Under the pieces are notes generated by a model that did not search any database, had not been told where the DNA came from, and was given only the letters and a program-made list of their open reading frames with translations. This document shows positions 1 through 6,073 of a stretch of 6,073 nucleotides of DNA, one piece after another; the stretch's first letter is position 1, and every line of letters starts with the position of its first letter. The translations under genes were made by a program, and so were the position numbers. The DNA comes from Polaribacter sp. (GTDB lineage: Bacteria > Bacteroidota > Bacteroidia > Flavobacteriales > Flavobacteriaceae), in the NCBI GenBank assembly GCA_029248845.1, contig JAQWIO010000063.1, positions 1 through 6,073 on the forward strand. The letters run 5' to 3'.

Positions 1-255
1 GCCAAGAGAATCATCACGTTAAAATTCATTTCTCTTGTGAACCTAATCATGGATAAAGAAGTGGTACGTGAATTAATTCAGAATGATTTTAACAAGAGAA
101 ATCTAAAACTAGAGTTGACTAAAATTTTAGACAAAACCCATCGAGAAAAATTATTTTTAGAATATTTAAACTTAGAAAAAAAATTAGGAGGAAAAGGGGC
201 TTCTGAAAAAGTAGCAAAACAAATCGTACGTAATTTAAAACAAAAAAAAGGTTGA
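1..255 (+). CDS. lpxB: Lipid-A-disaccharide synthase, C-terminal fragment (5' end outside window)
   Basis: The reading frame is open from base 1 and ends at TGA 253-255, giving the last 84 residues of a longer protein. The fragment starts AKRIITLKFISLVNLIMDKE and continues with ELIQNDF and, near the end, LEKKLGGKGASEKVAKQIV. A 'K-yisL-Nli-----v-EliQ-df' stretch followed by a short helical tail is characteristic of the LpxB C-terminus (glycosyltransferase family 19). LpxB joins UDP-2,3-diacylglucosamine to lipid X, making the lipid A disaccharide at the cytoplasmic face of the inner membrane. A GTG at 37 could open a 72-codon frame, but the upstream codons are in frame and match the family, so this is a truncated gene and not a small one. 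The stop overlaps the start of the next gene by 4 bases, which suggests translational coupling. The call rests on a short fragment plus the following C40 lipoprotein and comEC, an order I associate with flavobacteria. Confidence 0.85.
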   Translation, partial: AKRIITLKFISLVNLIMDKEVVRELIQNDFNKRNLKLELTKILDKTHREKLFLEYLNLEKKLGGKGASEKVAKQIVRNLKQKKG

Positions 256-731
256 AAAAAACACTGTTTTTAATGCTTATTTTTTCTTTGATGATGAGTT
301 CTTGCTCTTCCTCTAAAACAGTGGTTAAAAATAATAAAAACACCAATTCTAAAGCAGATAGAATTATTGCAAAGGCACTGCAATATAAAGGGGTGCGTTA
401 TCAATTTGGTGGAACCACCAAAAAAGGAATAGATTGCTCAGGTATTGTTTACCTTGCTTATGGTAGTCAAAACATTCAGTTGCCAAGAGTTTCAAGAGAT
501 ATGGCAAAAAGAGGTAAAAAAACTTCTTTAAGTAACGTTAAAAAGGGGGATTTACTTTTCTTCAGAACCCACAAAATAAGAAGAAGAATCAATCATGTAG
601 GATTGGTGATTTCTCATAAAAAAGGCCAAATACGTTTTGTGCATGCAACCTCATCTAGAGGTGTAATTGTATCCTCATTATCCGAAAAATACTGGAAAAC
701 AGCCTTCGTAAAAGCAGTAAAAATCTTATAA
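252..731 (+). CDS. NlpC/P60 (C40) family cell-wall peptidase, predicted lipoprotein
   Basis: This is a 159-residue protein. Residues 1-17 form a signal peptide (MKK, then a hydrophobic run) ending in a lipobox-like MSSC, so Cys18 would be lipidated after cleavage by signal peptidase II. A Lys/Asn/Ser-rich linker (about 19-33) leads into one NlpC/P60 domain (about 35-159). The expected papain-like catalytic residues are visible: Cys62 in GIDCSGIVY, His115 in NHVGLVI, and His131 in FVHATSSRGV as the third polar residue; Tyr50 in GVRYQFGG is also typical. Family members usually cleave the gamma-D-glutamyl-diaminopimelate bond or related bonds in peptidoglycan stem peptides; the exact bond is not known here. 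The TTG start at 252 is chosen because it supplies the MKK signal start; the next candidate, ATG at 273, would remove the positive charges. It overlaps the lpxB stop (TTGA). An anchored, single-domain hydrolase of this size fits growth-related wall remodelling (inference). Confidence 0.9.
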   Translation: MKKTLFLMLIFSLMMSSCSSSKTVVKNNKNTNSKADRIIAKALQYKGVRYQFGGTTKKGIDCSGIVYLAYGSQNIQLPRVSRDMAKRGKKTSLSNVKKGDLLFFRTHKIRRRINHVGLVISHKKGQIRFVHATSSRGVIVSSLSEKYWKTAFVKAVKIL

Positions 732-768
732 TCAGTAGTTAAGGTTTTTTTATTAACTTTAACTTGCT

Positions 769-2787
769 ATGAATAGGTTGCTTAATTATTTGCCTTTGCA
801 CTTTGTTGTACTTGGGGTTTTGGGAATATGTTTTCAATTTTTCACTCAATTATGGAGTTTTGATTTTCTTGAAACAATCTTACAACTAGGGTGTTTGTCA
901 CTGTTAATTCTAATTGTTAAGAATAGTATTTTAAGAACAGTTATTTCTTTTCTATTTTTCTTTCTTATTGGAGTTTCATCAGTCAGTTTGAATGATCATA
1001 GGAAACATGATTCCTTTTATGAATATCACTTAAAAGACAATTCTACAGTTACTTTACAAATTCATAAAGTTTTAAAACCAGGGAAATATAATCAGAAGTA
1101 TGAAGCTAAAATATTACGAGTAGATAATAAAACAACAACAGGGTTGGTTCTTTTAAACATACAAAAAGACACCCTGTCACCTCTTTTAAATGTAGCTAGT
1201 AAACTGCTTTTAAAACCTCTTTTTAAAGAGCTCGTTCCGCCATTAAATCCGCATCAGTTTAATTACAAATCCTATTTATTTAAACGCGGAATTTACCATC
1301 AAATATATACAGAAAACAAACGGTTTATTAGATTAAAACCGGAATCAATGACCTTATTTGGGTTCTCTGCGAAGCTTAGAACTCAAGTTCAAGAAGCACT
1401 GAAAATTTACAATTTTAAAAAGAGTGAGTTGGCAGTAATAAATGCCCTACTATTGGGGCAAAGACAAGCTGTTTCTAAAGAGTTAATTACCGACTATCAA
1501 AGAGCAGGAGCAATTCATATTTTAGCAGTTTCAGGCCTACATGTTGGTATTATTTTATTGATTTTATCTTTTCTTTTAAAACCAATTGAAAGAATAAAAT
1601 ACGGTACATTTTTTAAGACTTTCTGTATCGTTATTCTTCTCTGGACATTTGCTTTTATTGCCGGACTTTCAGCGTCTGTTGTGAGAGCGGTAACCATGTT
1701 TACTTTTCTAGCAATAGGATTATTTTTTAGAAGAAAATATGTAATTGAATTTTCGTTTATTTCCTCACTATTTTTCTTGTTGCTATTGAATCCCATGTTT
1801 TTATTTGAAGTAGGATTTCAGCTTAGTTATTTAGCTGTTTTTGGAATTCTTTGGACACAACCTAAAATATATTCAATATGGAAGCCTACATTTAAAATTA
1901 TTGATTTTTTTTGGCAATTGTGTACCGTTTCTATTGCAGCTCAAATAGGCATATTACCGCTAAGTATCTATTACTTTCAACAATTTCCAGGGTTGTTTTT
2001 ACTGTCAAATTTAGTGATCATTCCTTTGCTTGGTTCTATTTTAATTGGAGGTGTTCTTGTTATTTTTTTGGCACTTTTAAAGGTATTACCTCAGTTTATT
2101 GCAGATTTCTATGGCAGTATTATTTCTTGGATGAATGCTTTTGTAAGTTGGGTTTCTCAGCAAGAGCAGTTTTTATTTAAGGAAATTTCTATTTCATTAA
2201 TAGCAATGCTTTGTTGGTATATAGTTGTTTTTTTAGGGGTGTATTTTGCGGTTGTCAAATCTTCTAAAAAGTTTATTTATTTTTTGATTTCAATTCTTTT
2301 AGTACAAAGTGTATATCTGATAGAGTTGAATGAGAAAAAAAGGAAAAAAGAACTTATCATTTTTCATAAAACCAATTTCTCTATTCTTGGTAAAAGAATT
2401 GGAGAACAGCTTTTTTTACAGTATGATATGGATAACATGCAATTGAAAAATGAATATAGTATAAGAGCTTATAGAATTTCAGAAGGTATCAGTTTACTTG
2501 AAAAACATGATTTTAAAAATTATATACAGTTTGCTGGGAAAGAAATTTTACTAATTGATAGTTTGGGTGTTTATAAAATTTCAGGAACCAAAAACCCCAT
2601 TGTAGTTTTGCAAAATTCAACTAAAATTAATTTAAACAGATTGATTCAAACAGTACAACCCTCAAAAATTATTGCGGATGGCTCTAATTATAAAAGAGAG
2701 GTATTGCATTGGGAAAGCACCTGTTTGAAGAATAAGATTCCATTTCATTATACCGGTCAAAAAGGGGCTTTTATACTTAAAGAGTAG
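769..2787 (+). CDS. comEC: ComEC/Rec2 family competence protein (DNA uptake channel)
   Basis: This 672-residue membrane protein should form the inner-membrane channel for single-stranded DNA in natural transformation. Residues 1-75 contain hydrophobic segments. Residues about 85-195 form a soluble, probably periplasmic OB-fold-like region ending in PLNPHQFNYKSYLFKRGIY, a typical ComEC stretch. The membrane 'Competence' domain spans about 215-520, with the hallmark HILAVSGLHVG (250-260), ALLLGQRQ (226-233), SASVVRAVTM (301-310), FEVGFQLSYLAVFGI (346-360) and AAQIGILPLS (390-399). The last ~146 residues (527-672) are soluble and beta-rich by eye. They sit where many ComEC proteins carry a metallo-beta-lactamase domain, but no HxHxDH zinc motif is present. 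ATG at 769 lies 37 bases after the C40 gene stop, with no clear Shine-Dalgarno sequence and no strong terminator between, so co-transcription with lpxB and the C40 gene is likely. The length suits Bacteroidota homologs and nothing indicates a frameshift. Whether the host is actually competent cannot be told from this window. Confidence 0.92.
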   Translation: MNRLLNYLPLHFVVLGVLGICFQFFTQLWSFDFLETILQLGCLSLLILIVKNSILRTVISFLFFFLIGVSSVSLNDHRKHDSFYEYHLKDNSTVTLQIHKVLKPGKYNQKYEAKILRVDNKTTTGLVLLNIQKDTLSPLLNVASKLLLKPLFKELVPPLNPHQFNYKSYLFKRGIYHQIYTENKRFIRLKPESMTLFGFSAKLRTQVQEALKIYNFKKSELAVINALLLGQRQAVSKELITDYQRAGAIHILAVSGLHVGIILLILSFLLKPIERIKYGTFFKTFCIVILLWTFAFIAGLSASVVRAVTMFTFLAIGLFFRRKYVIEFSFISSLFFLLLLNPMFLFEVGFQLSYLAVFGILWTQPKIYSIWKPTFKIIDFFWQLCTVSIAAQIGILPLSIYYFQQFPGLFLLSNLVIIPLLGSILIGGVLVIFLALLKVLPQFIADFYGSIISWMNAFVSWVSQQEQFLFKEISISLIAMLCWYIVVFLGVYFAVVKSSKKFIYFLISILLVQSVYLIELNEKKRKKELIIFHKTNFSILGKRIGEQLFLQYDMDNMQLKNEYSIRAYRISEGISLLEKHDFKNYIQFAGKEILLIDSLGVYKISGTKNPIVVLQNSTKINLNRLIQTVQPSKIIADGSNYKREVLHWESTCLKNKIPFHYTGQKGAFILKE

Positions 2788-2813
2788 TGTTATAATTGAC
2801 TCTTAAAATTTTT
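2777..2813 (+). terminator. Possible hairpin terminator for comEC, inside the convergent 3' ends
   Basis: AAGAGT (2780-2785) pairs with ACTCTT (2799-2804). With one bulged A at 2779, TT (2777-2778) also pairs with AA (2805-2806). The loop is 13 bases, and AATTTTT (2807-2813) follows on the plus strand. The left arm runs into the comEC TAG stop and the right arm lies inside the 3' end of the thioredoxin-fold gene. The stem has only two G-C pairs, so this is weak; on the minus strand the run after the stem is poorer in T. Confidence 0.3.
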
Positions 2814-3305
2814 ATTAAATTCTGCCCAAGTTTTTGTTTTGTAGAGTTCCTCAGAAAAATAGACCAATACCTTTTCCATAATTTCTTTTTCTAAAAAACC
2901 AGGGATTCTGTCTAATACTTCTTCGGTCTGTGACAAGAAAATAGTTGTGGGATAAGACAATTTTCCGTTCATTAAAGCAGCAGCAAGTTGATGATACCCC
3001 CTTCTTCCTTCTTTTTCAAATTTAAAGATGTGGTCTTTAAAAAGGATGTCTTTTTTTTCTTCACCATTTAGCTTAACAGGGTAGAAGTTTTTATGAATAT
3101 AAGTAGAAATTGTTTTGTTAGCATAGGTTTTTAAGTCCATTTTTTTACAATAGCCACACCAGTCTGTGTATACGTCAATTAAAATAGGTTTTGGATTCTT
3201 TTTATTGAGTGCAATTGCTTCTTCAAAAGACAACCAGTTTACTTTTTGCGCGTGTAGTTGACATGTTATAAAAAATAAAAAAAGAGATACAACTATTTTT
3301 TTCAT
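2790..3305 (-). CDS. Secreted thioredoxin-fold protein with CGYC active site
   Basis: This 171-residue protein has an N-terminal signal peptide (MKK, then a hydrophobic run to residue 14) with a likely signal peptidase I site after LHA (19|20), placing it in the periplasm. The thioredoxin-like domain covers about 23-150. The strand ILIDVYTDWC leads into WCGYC (Cys50, Cys53) followed by KKMD, and Pro119 in SYPTTIF is the expected cis-proline facing the active site. The HQLAAALMNGKLSYPT stretch is typical of the Thioredoxin_7-like 'thioredoxin family protein' group common in Bacteroidota. Both cysteines are present, so disulfide reduction, oxidation or exchange is plausible, but the partner and direction are unknown. 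Cys15, within the signal region, lacks a good lipobox, so a lipoprotein is less likely. Its TAA (2790-2792) is 2 bases from the oppositely oriented comEC stop. The upstream terminator after the POT gene suggests it has its own promoter. Confidence 0.88.
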   Translation of the reverse strand: MKKIVVSLFLFFITCQLHAQKVNWLSFEEAIALNKKNPKPILIDVYTDWCGYCKKMDLKTYANKTISTYIHKNFYPVKLNGEEKKDILFKDHIFKFEKEGRRGYHQLAAALMNGKLSYPTTIFLSQTEEVLDRIPGFLEKEIMEKVLVYFSEELYKTKTWAEFNKNFKSQL

Positions 3306-3327
3306 GCTTTTAGGCCCTATATGACGC

Positions 3328-3358
3328 TGTAAATTTACATAAAAAAAGAGAGCATCAA
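3328..3358 (-). promoter_or_regulatory. Candidate Bacteroidota-type promoter for the thioredoxin-fold gene
   Basis: Read on the minus strand, TTG (plus 3356-3358) is followed after 18 bases by TAAATTTA (plus 3330-3337). This matches seven of eight positions of the Bacteroidota -7 box TAnnTTTG, and the spacing is close to the usual 19-21. The -7 box ends 24 bases before the ATG at 3305, leaving a short leader. The -7 element sits within a perfect 12-base palindrome, TGTAAATTTACA (3328-3339), which could be an operator or simply AT-rich chance. The TTG falls inside the hairpin of the upstream POT gene terminator. This is a motif match by eye only. Confidence 0.3.
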
Positions 3359-3373
3359 TAATGATGCCTTCTT
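3341..3373 (-). terminator. Rho-independent terminator after the complete POT transporter gene
   Basis: On the minus strand, AAGAAGGCATCA pairs with TGATGCTCTCTT around the 4-base loop TTAT (plus 3358-3361). The arms are plus 3346-3357 and 3362-3373, with a perfect 6-bp core (GCATCA/TGATGC at 3352-3357/3362-3367), a 2-base internal mismatch, and then 4 more pairs. A run of seven T follows on the transcribed strand (plus 3341-3347), partly shared with the base of the stem. It lies 26 bases after the POT stop at 3399, the expected place for an intrinsic terminator. Confidence 0.75.
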
Positions 3374-3398
3374 AATATTTTTAATTTTTGAAATTCGA

Positions 3399-5147
3399 TT
3401 AACGAACTCCATGCATTAATTTTTTTATGACAGGATGTAACAAAGCAGAGAGGACTCCCAGGCCTACAGCTACCGCAGTTAATAACCAAAAGAAATAGTT
3501 TAATCCTTGAGATTGTGCAATTCCTTCAGAAGCTTCACCAAATACCCCAGCTAATTTCATTCCAATAGCCACAGCCAAGTACCAAATACCAAACATCATG
3601 GCAATCATTCTACCGGGGACTAGTTTACTAACATAAGAGAGTGCCACTGGTGAAACGCACAATTCTCCCATGGTATGGAAGAAATATACTAAAATCAACC
3701 ATAGCATACTTACAGAGGCTTGTTTTGCTCCTGGAGCTATCGAGGAAGATCCTATAGCCACACATGCCATTCCTAAACCTAGTAGCAACATTCCAATGGC
3801 GTATTTCATGTTGGCATTTGGATTGTATTTACTCTCCCACCATTTTGAAAATAAAGGAGCAAAAGTAATAATAAACAAAGAATTTAAAACACCAAACCAA
3901 GAGGCTGGTACTTCCGCAATTTCTTTTCCAAATTCAATCGATAACATCCAAATAGCGATTCCCCAAATAATGAGAAAACTAATTGCTAAAAATATATTTG
4001 ACAGGAAATATTTAGAAAAAGTTTTATTAAATAATAACCACAATACCCATGTGATAATTCCCAATGGAACAAGAGTCATCATAGAATTTACGATTTTAAA
4101 AATAAAAGCAGCGTTGCCCTCAAGGATTCTTTGTGTATAATCTCTAGCAAAAATGGTTAATGAACTTGGTGCTTGTTCAAAAATAGCCCAAAAGAAAATT
4201 GTAATGAAGGCAAAAAATATGACAGCAATCATTCGGTCGCGAGTTACTTTATCATATTTAGGAATTCTAATAAATAATAATAATAAAAAAATCCCTAGAG
4301 CAGAAAGAATGGCAACATTAGAGCCCTCCATTCCAAACAGACTGAAGTGAAACAAATTATAGGCGCCTTCAGATATTTTAGCAACAGGATCATTTAAAAT
4401 CCATGAAAGCCCCAAAACCCCGGCGATTCCTATGAGGGTCAATTGAATAGATGTAAATGGGTTTAATTTTGGTTCATCAGCACTTATTTCTACTGCAGCT
4501 GCATCAATTTTTAATGGTTTTTTACCGATGTCACCAAAAATATTTTGAGCAAACCAAAACTGAAGCAATCCAAACAACATAAAAATCCCTGCCAAACCAA
4601 AGCCCCATTGCCATCCCACTTGTTCTCCAAGGTATCCGCATAGTAATATTCCTAAAAAAGCTCCAGCATTTACACCCATATAAAAAATAGTATACGCTCC
4701 ATCTTTTTTTTCATTTTTACCTTTGTACATTTCAGAGATGATAGAAGTCATGTTTGGCTTAAAGAAACCGCTTCCAAAAACCAATAAGGTCAATCCTACA
4801 TATATAAAGAAAGGTGTTTCAATGGCCATGGCACCATGACCCAACGTCATCAGTAAAGCACCAATGGCTACCGCATAGCGATATCCAATTTTTTTATCAG
4901 CAAAATACCCTCCTAACAGGGTAGATAGGTATACTAATGAAGTGTAGGTTCCAAATATTGCATAGGCGTGTTCTCGAGGCCATCCCCATCCACCATCTAG
5001 TAAAGAAGCGGTAAAAAACATGACAAGCAATGCTCGCATTCCGTAATAAGAAAAACGCTCCCACATTTCGGTAAAAAATAGCACAAAAAGCCCTGCAGGA
5101 TGTCCTAGAACTTTGTCTTTAAATAAATTTTCTATGTCAGTATTCAT
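3399..5147 (-). CDS. POT/PTR2 family proton-coupled peptide transporter with extra membrane segments
   Basis: This 582-residue inner-membrane protein of the major facilitator superfamily should import di- and tripeptides with protons. Helix 1 carries the family ExxER motif (Glu27, Glu30, Arg31 in EMWERFSYYGMRALL). Lys130 in GFFKPN matches the conserved helix-4 lysine, FYMGVNAGAF (155-164) is the second PTR2 signature, FWAIFEQAPSSL (319-330) is helix 7, and HTMGELCVSP (491-500) holds the helix-10 glutamate, Glu495. All expected proton/peptide-site residues therefore appear present. Between helices 6 and 7 are two further hydrophobic segments (about 231-251 and 278-295), as in the HA/HB pair of many bacterial POTs. 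Unusually, two more (about 348-373 and 380-404) lie between helices 7 and 8, giving about 16 predicted segments. ATG at 5147 is preferred; an upstream in-frame TTG at 5171 would add eight residues (MHYLKYYF) ahead of the normal family start. It follows a paralog on the same strand, separated by a hairpin terminator. Confidence 0.93.
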   Translation of the reverse strand: MNTDIENLFKDKVLGHPAGLFVLFFTEMWERFSYYGMRALLVMFFTASLLDGGWGWPREHAYAIFGTYTSLVYLSTLLGGYFADKKIGYRYAVAIGALLMTLGHGAMAIETPFFIYVGLTLLVFGSGFFKPNMTSIISEMYKGKNEKKDGAYTIFYMGVNAGAFLGILLCGYLGEQVGWQWGFGLAGIFMLFGLLQFWFAQNIFGDIGKKPLKIDAAAVEISADEPKLNPFTSIQLTLIGIAGVLGLSWILNDPVAKISEGAYNLFHFSLFGMEGSNVAILSALGIFLLLLFIRIPKYDKVTRDRMIAVIFFAFITIFFWAIFEQAPSSLTIFARDYTQRILEGNAAFIFKIVNSMMTLVPLGIITWVLWLLFNKTFSKYFLSNIFLAISFLIIWGIAIWMLSIEFGKEIAEVPASWFGVLNSLFIITFAPLFSKWWESKYNPNANMKYAIGMLLLGLGMACVAIGSSSIAPGAKQASVSMLWLILVYFFHTMGELCVSPVALSYVSKLVPGRMIAMMFGIWYLAVAIGMKLAGVFGEASEGIAQSQGLNYFFWLLTAVAVGLGVLSALLHPVIKKLMHGVR

Positions 5148-5180
5148 AAAGTAATATTTTAAGTAATGCAATTAAAATAG

Positions 5181-5212
5181 AAAACCTCATAGTATTGAAT
5201 TTATGAGGTTTT
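5181..5212 (-). terminator. Hairpin terminator between the two POT genes
   Basis: A perfect 11-bp inverted repeat, AAAACCTCATA (5181-5191) and TATGAGGTTTT (5202-5212), flanks a 10-base loop. On the minus strand the hairpin begins 18 bases after the stop of the upstream POT gene and runs into TTTTCTATTTTAAT, a T-rich tail expected of an intrinsic terminator. The stem has only three G-C pairs, so termination may be partial. The symmetric A/T ends could also act on the plus strand, though no plus-strand gene ends here. Between the hairpin and the next ATG (5147) are 33 AT-rich bases in which I see no convincing promoter. Confidence 0.7.
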
Positions 5213-5230
5213 AAAATATATATATTTATT

Positions 5231-6073
5231 TTAGTTATCGGCTAGTTCGAAACCTTCTGTTTTGTCATGAACTATTTGCTCATTGTCTTCTGCACCGTGC
5301 GTCAATCTTTCTAATCTTTCACGGAATAACATCACCAAAAGTCCGAAAATAAAGCAGAAAGTAGCAATTCCGGTAAAAATTACGTACTCACCAAGATTTT
5401 CAGAAGCTTCACCTAACCAACCTGCTAGTTTATTTCCAAAGCCTGTCATTGCAAAATAAACCCCCATCATCAAAGAGGCATATTTTACAGGTGCTAATTT
5501 TGTAATGTAAGATAAAGCAACTGGAGAAATACATAGCTCACCAACTGTGTGAAATAAATAGGCTAAAACTAACCAATACATTGCAGAAGCTCCATTATTT
5601 TCATATTGTGCTGCTGCAGCCGTCATAAAAAAGAATCCTGTTCCCATGATAATTAGACCTAATATCATTTTAAATAAAGATGTAGAAATTTTTCCCTTTA
5701 ACTTTCTATTCGCCCAAAAACCTGCTACCGTCGTTCCTAAAAATATAATAAACATGGCATTTAAAGATTGAAACCAAGATGCTGGTACTTCATTTCCAAT
5801 AAGTGGTAGAGAAAATGATAAAATTCTATCAGTTTTTCCCGATGCATAAAGATTCATTAAACCACCAGCTTGCTCAAATGCCCCCCAAAATATGATTACC
5901 AATAGGAAAGAAATTAATAAAACAACTACTCTATCCTTTTCTATTTTAGTTAGAGGCTTATTCATAGCTTCTTTTTCGGTCTTATTCTCAGAATCTCCAA
6001 GAAAGTTACCAACGCTTTTTAAGTATTTTTGGCCAAAAAGATATTGAATTAAACCTGCTGCCATTCCTATTCC
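5231..6073 (-). CDS. POT/PTR2 family peptide transporter, C-terminal part (5' end outside window)
   Basis: The frame is open to the right edge; the ATG at 6064 is internal because the codons before it (GIG) continue the family helix-6 sequence GIGMAAGLIQYLFGQKYL. The visible 280 residues cover the end of helix 6 through the C-terminus. Helix 7 carries FWGAFEQAGG (62-71), followed by the helix-8 start EVPASWFQSLN, and helix 10 carries FHTVGELCISPVALSY with the conserved Glu179. A proton-coupled di/tripeptide importer is the expected role. After helix 6 only about 25 polar residues (SENKTEKEAMNKP region) precede helix 7, so this copy seems to lack the HA/HB helix pair and would have the basic 12-helix fold. 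It ends in an acidic ~20-residue tail (AEDNEQ...FELADN) absent from its neighbour. It is clearly paralogous to the next gene downstream, sharing VPASWF, GELC-SPVALSY and GEASE. The N-terminal ExxER motif cannot be checked here. Confidence 0.92.
   Translation of the reverse strand, partial: GIGMAAGLIQYLFGQKYLKSVGNFLGDSENKTEKEAMNKPLTKIEKDRVVVLLISFLLVIIFWGAFEQAGGLMNLYASGKTDRILSFSLPLIGNEVPASWFQSLNAMFIIFLGTTVAGFWANRKLKGKISTSLFKMILGLIIMGTGFFFMTAAAAQYENNGASAMYWLVLAYLFHTVGELCISPVALSYITKLAPVKYASLMMGVYFAMTGFGNKLAGWLGEASENLGEYVIFTGIATFCFIFGLLVMLFRERLERLTHGAEDNEQIVHDKTEGFELADN

Noticed and set aside
37..255. A free-standing 72-codon small gene starting at GTG 37
   Set aside because: The frame is open to base 1 and the upstream residues match LpxB, so it is the tail of a larger gene.
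119..346. Minus-strand 75-codon open frame across the lpxB/C40 junction
   Set aside because: Its Phe/Leu-rich composition is simply the complement of Lys/Glu-rich codons and A tracts on the plus strand.
732..768. Inverted repeat AGTTAA / TTAACT (737-742 and 753-758) flanking a T7 run before comEC, possible terminator
   Set aside because: The stem has one G-C pair and the T run lies in the loop instead of after the stem. It looks like ordinary AT-rich spacer, and I also see no clear TAnnTTTG promoter there.
1515..1796. Minus-strand 93-codon open frame inside comEC
   Set aside because: It lies wholly within a strongly conserved part of comEC and has no recognisable domain; it is a shadow frame. 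The same applies to the plus-strand frame at 1911-2180.
3670..4350. Two plus-strand open frames (3670-4140, 4153-4350) opposite the POT transporter
   Set aside because: They are antisense shadows of conserved membrane helices, with no family resemblance and no supporting context.
5148..5171. TTG at 5171 as the start of the complete POT gene
   Set aside because: It would add eight residues before MNTDIEN; the ATG at 5147 gives the usual short POT N-terminus ahead of helix 1.

Overview
The window is AT-rich DNA from a member of the Bacteroidota, most likely a flavobacterium (class Flavobacteriia). The grounds are the A/T-heavy codon use, start codons with no Shine-Dalgarno sequence, the gene order lpxB / small NlpC-P60 lipoprotein / comEC, and the protein style (a CGYC thioredoxin-fold protein and POT-family peptide transporters of flavobacterial type). 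Species cannot be named from the sequence alone.

Layout. The left half (1-2787) is a plus-strand cluster: the last 84 codons of lpxB (lipid A disaccharide synthase), a 159-residue NlpC/P60 (C40) lipoprotein whose TTG start overlaps the lpxB stop by 4 bases, and after 37 bases a 672-residue ComEC/Rec2-type DNA-uptake channel. The right half (2790-6073) is entirely on the minus strand. Reading in the direction of transcription, it holds the 3' part of one POT/PTR2 peptide transporter (running off the right edge), a hairpin terminator, a second complete POT transporter, another hairpin terminator with a long T tract, and a secreted thioredoxin-fold protein. The two halves converge at 2787/2790 with only 2 bases between stop codons.

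How the genes fit together. lpxB and the C40 lipoprotein are envelope genes (outer-membrane lipid A and cell-wall peptide hydrolysis). comEC would carry single-stranded DNA across the inner membrane. The minus-strand genes are inner-membrane peptide uptake (two tandem but structurally different paralogs) and periplasmic thiol chemistry. Nothing links these into one new pathway.

No mobile element, CRISPR array, RNA gene, phage gene or defence system is visible. Every stretch over 300 bases is coding. The points most worth a second look are architectural: the neighbouring POT paralogs appear to have very different helix counts, and ComEC lacks a recognisable zinc-binding metallo-beta-lactamase motif at its C-terminus. 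I did not find a convincing undescribed system here.
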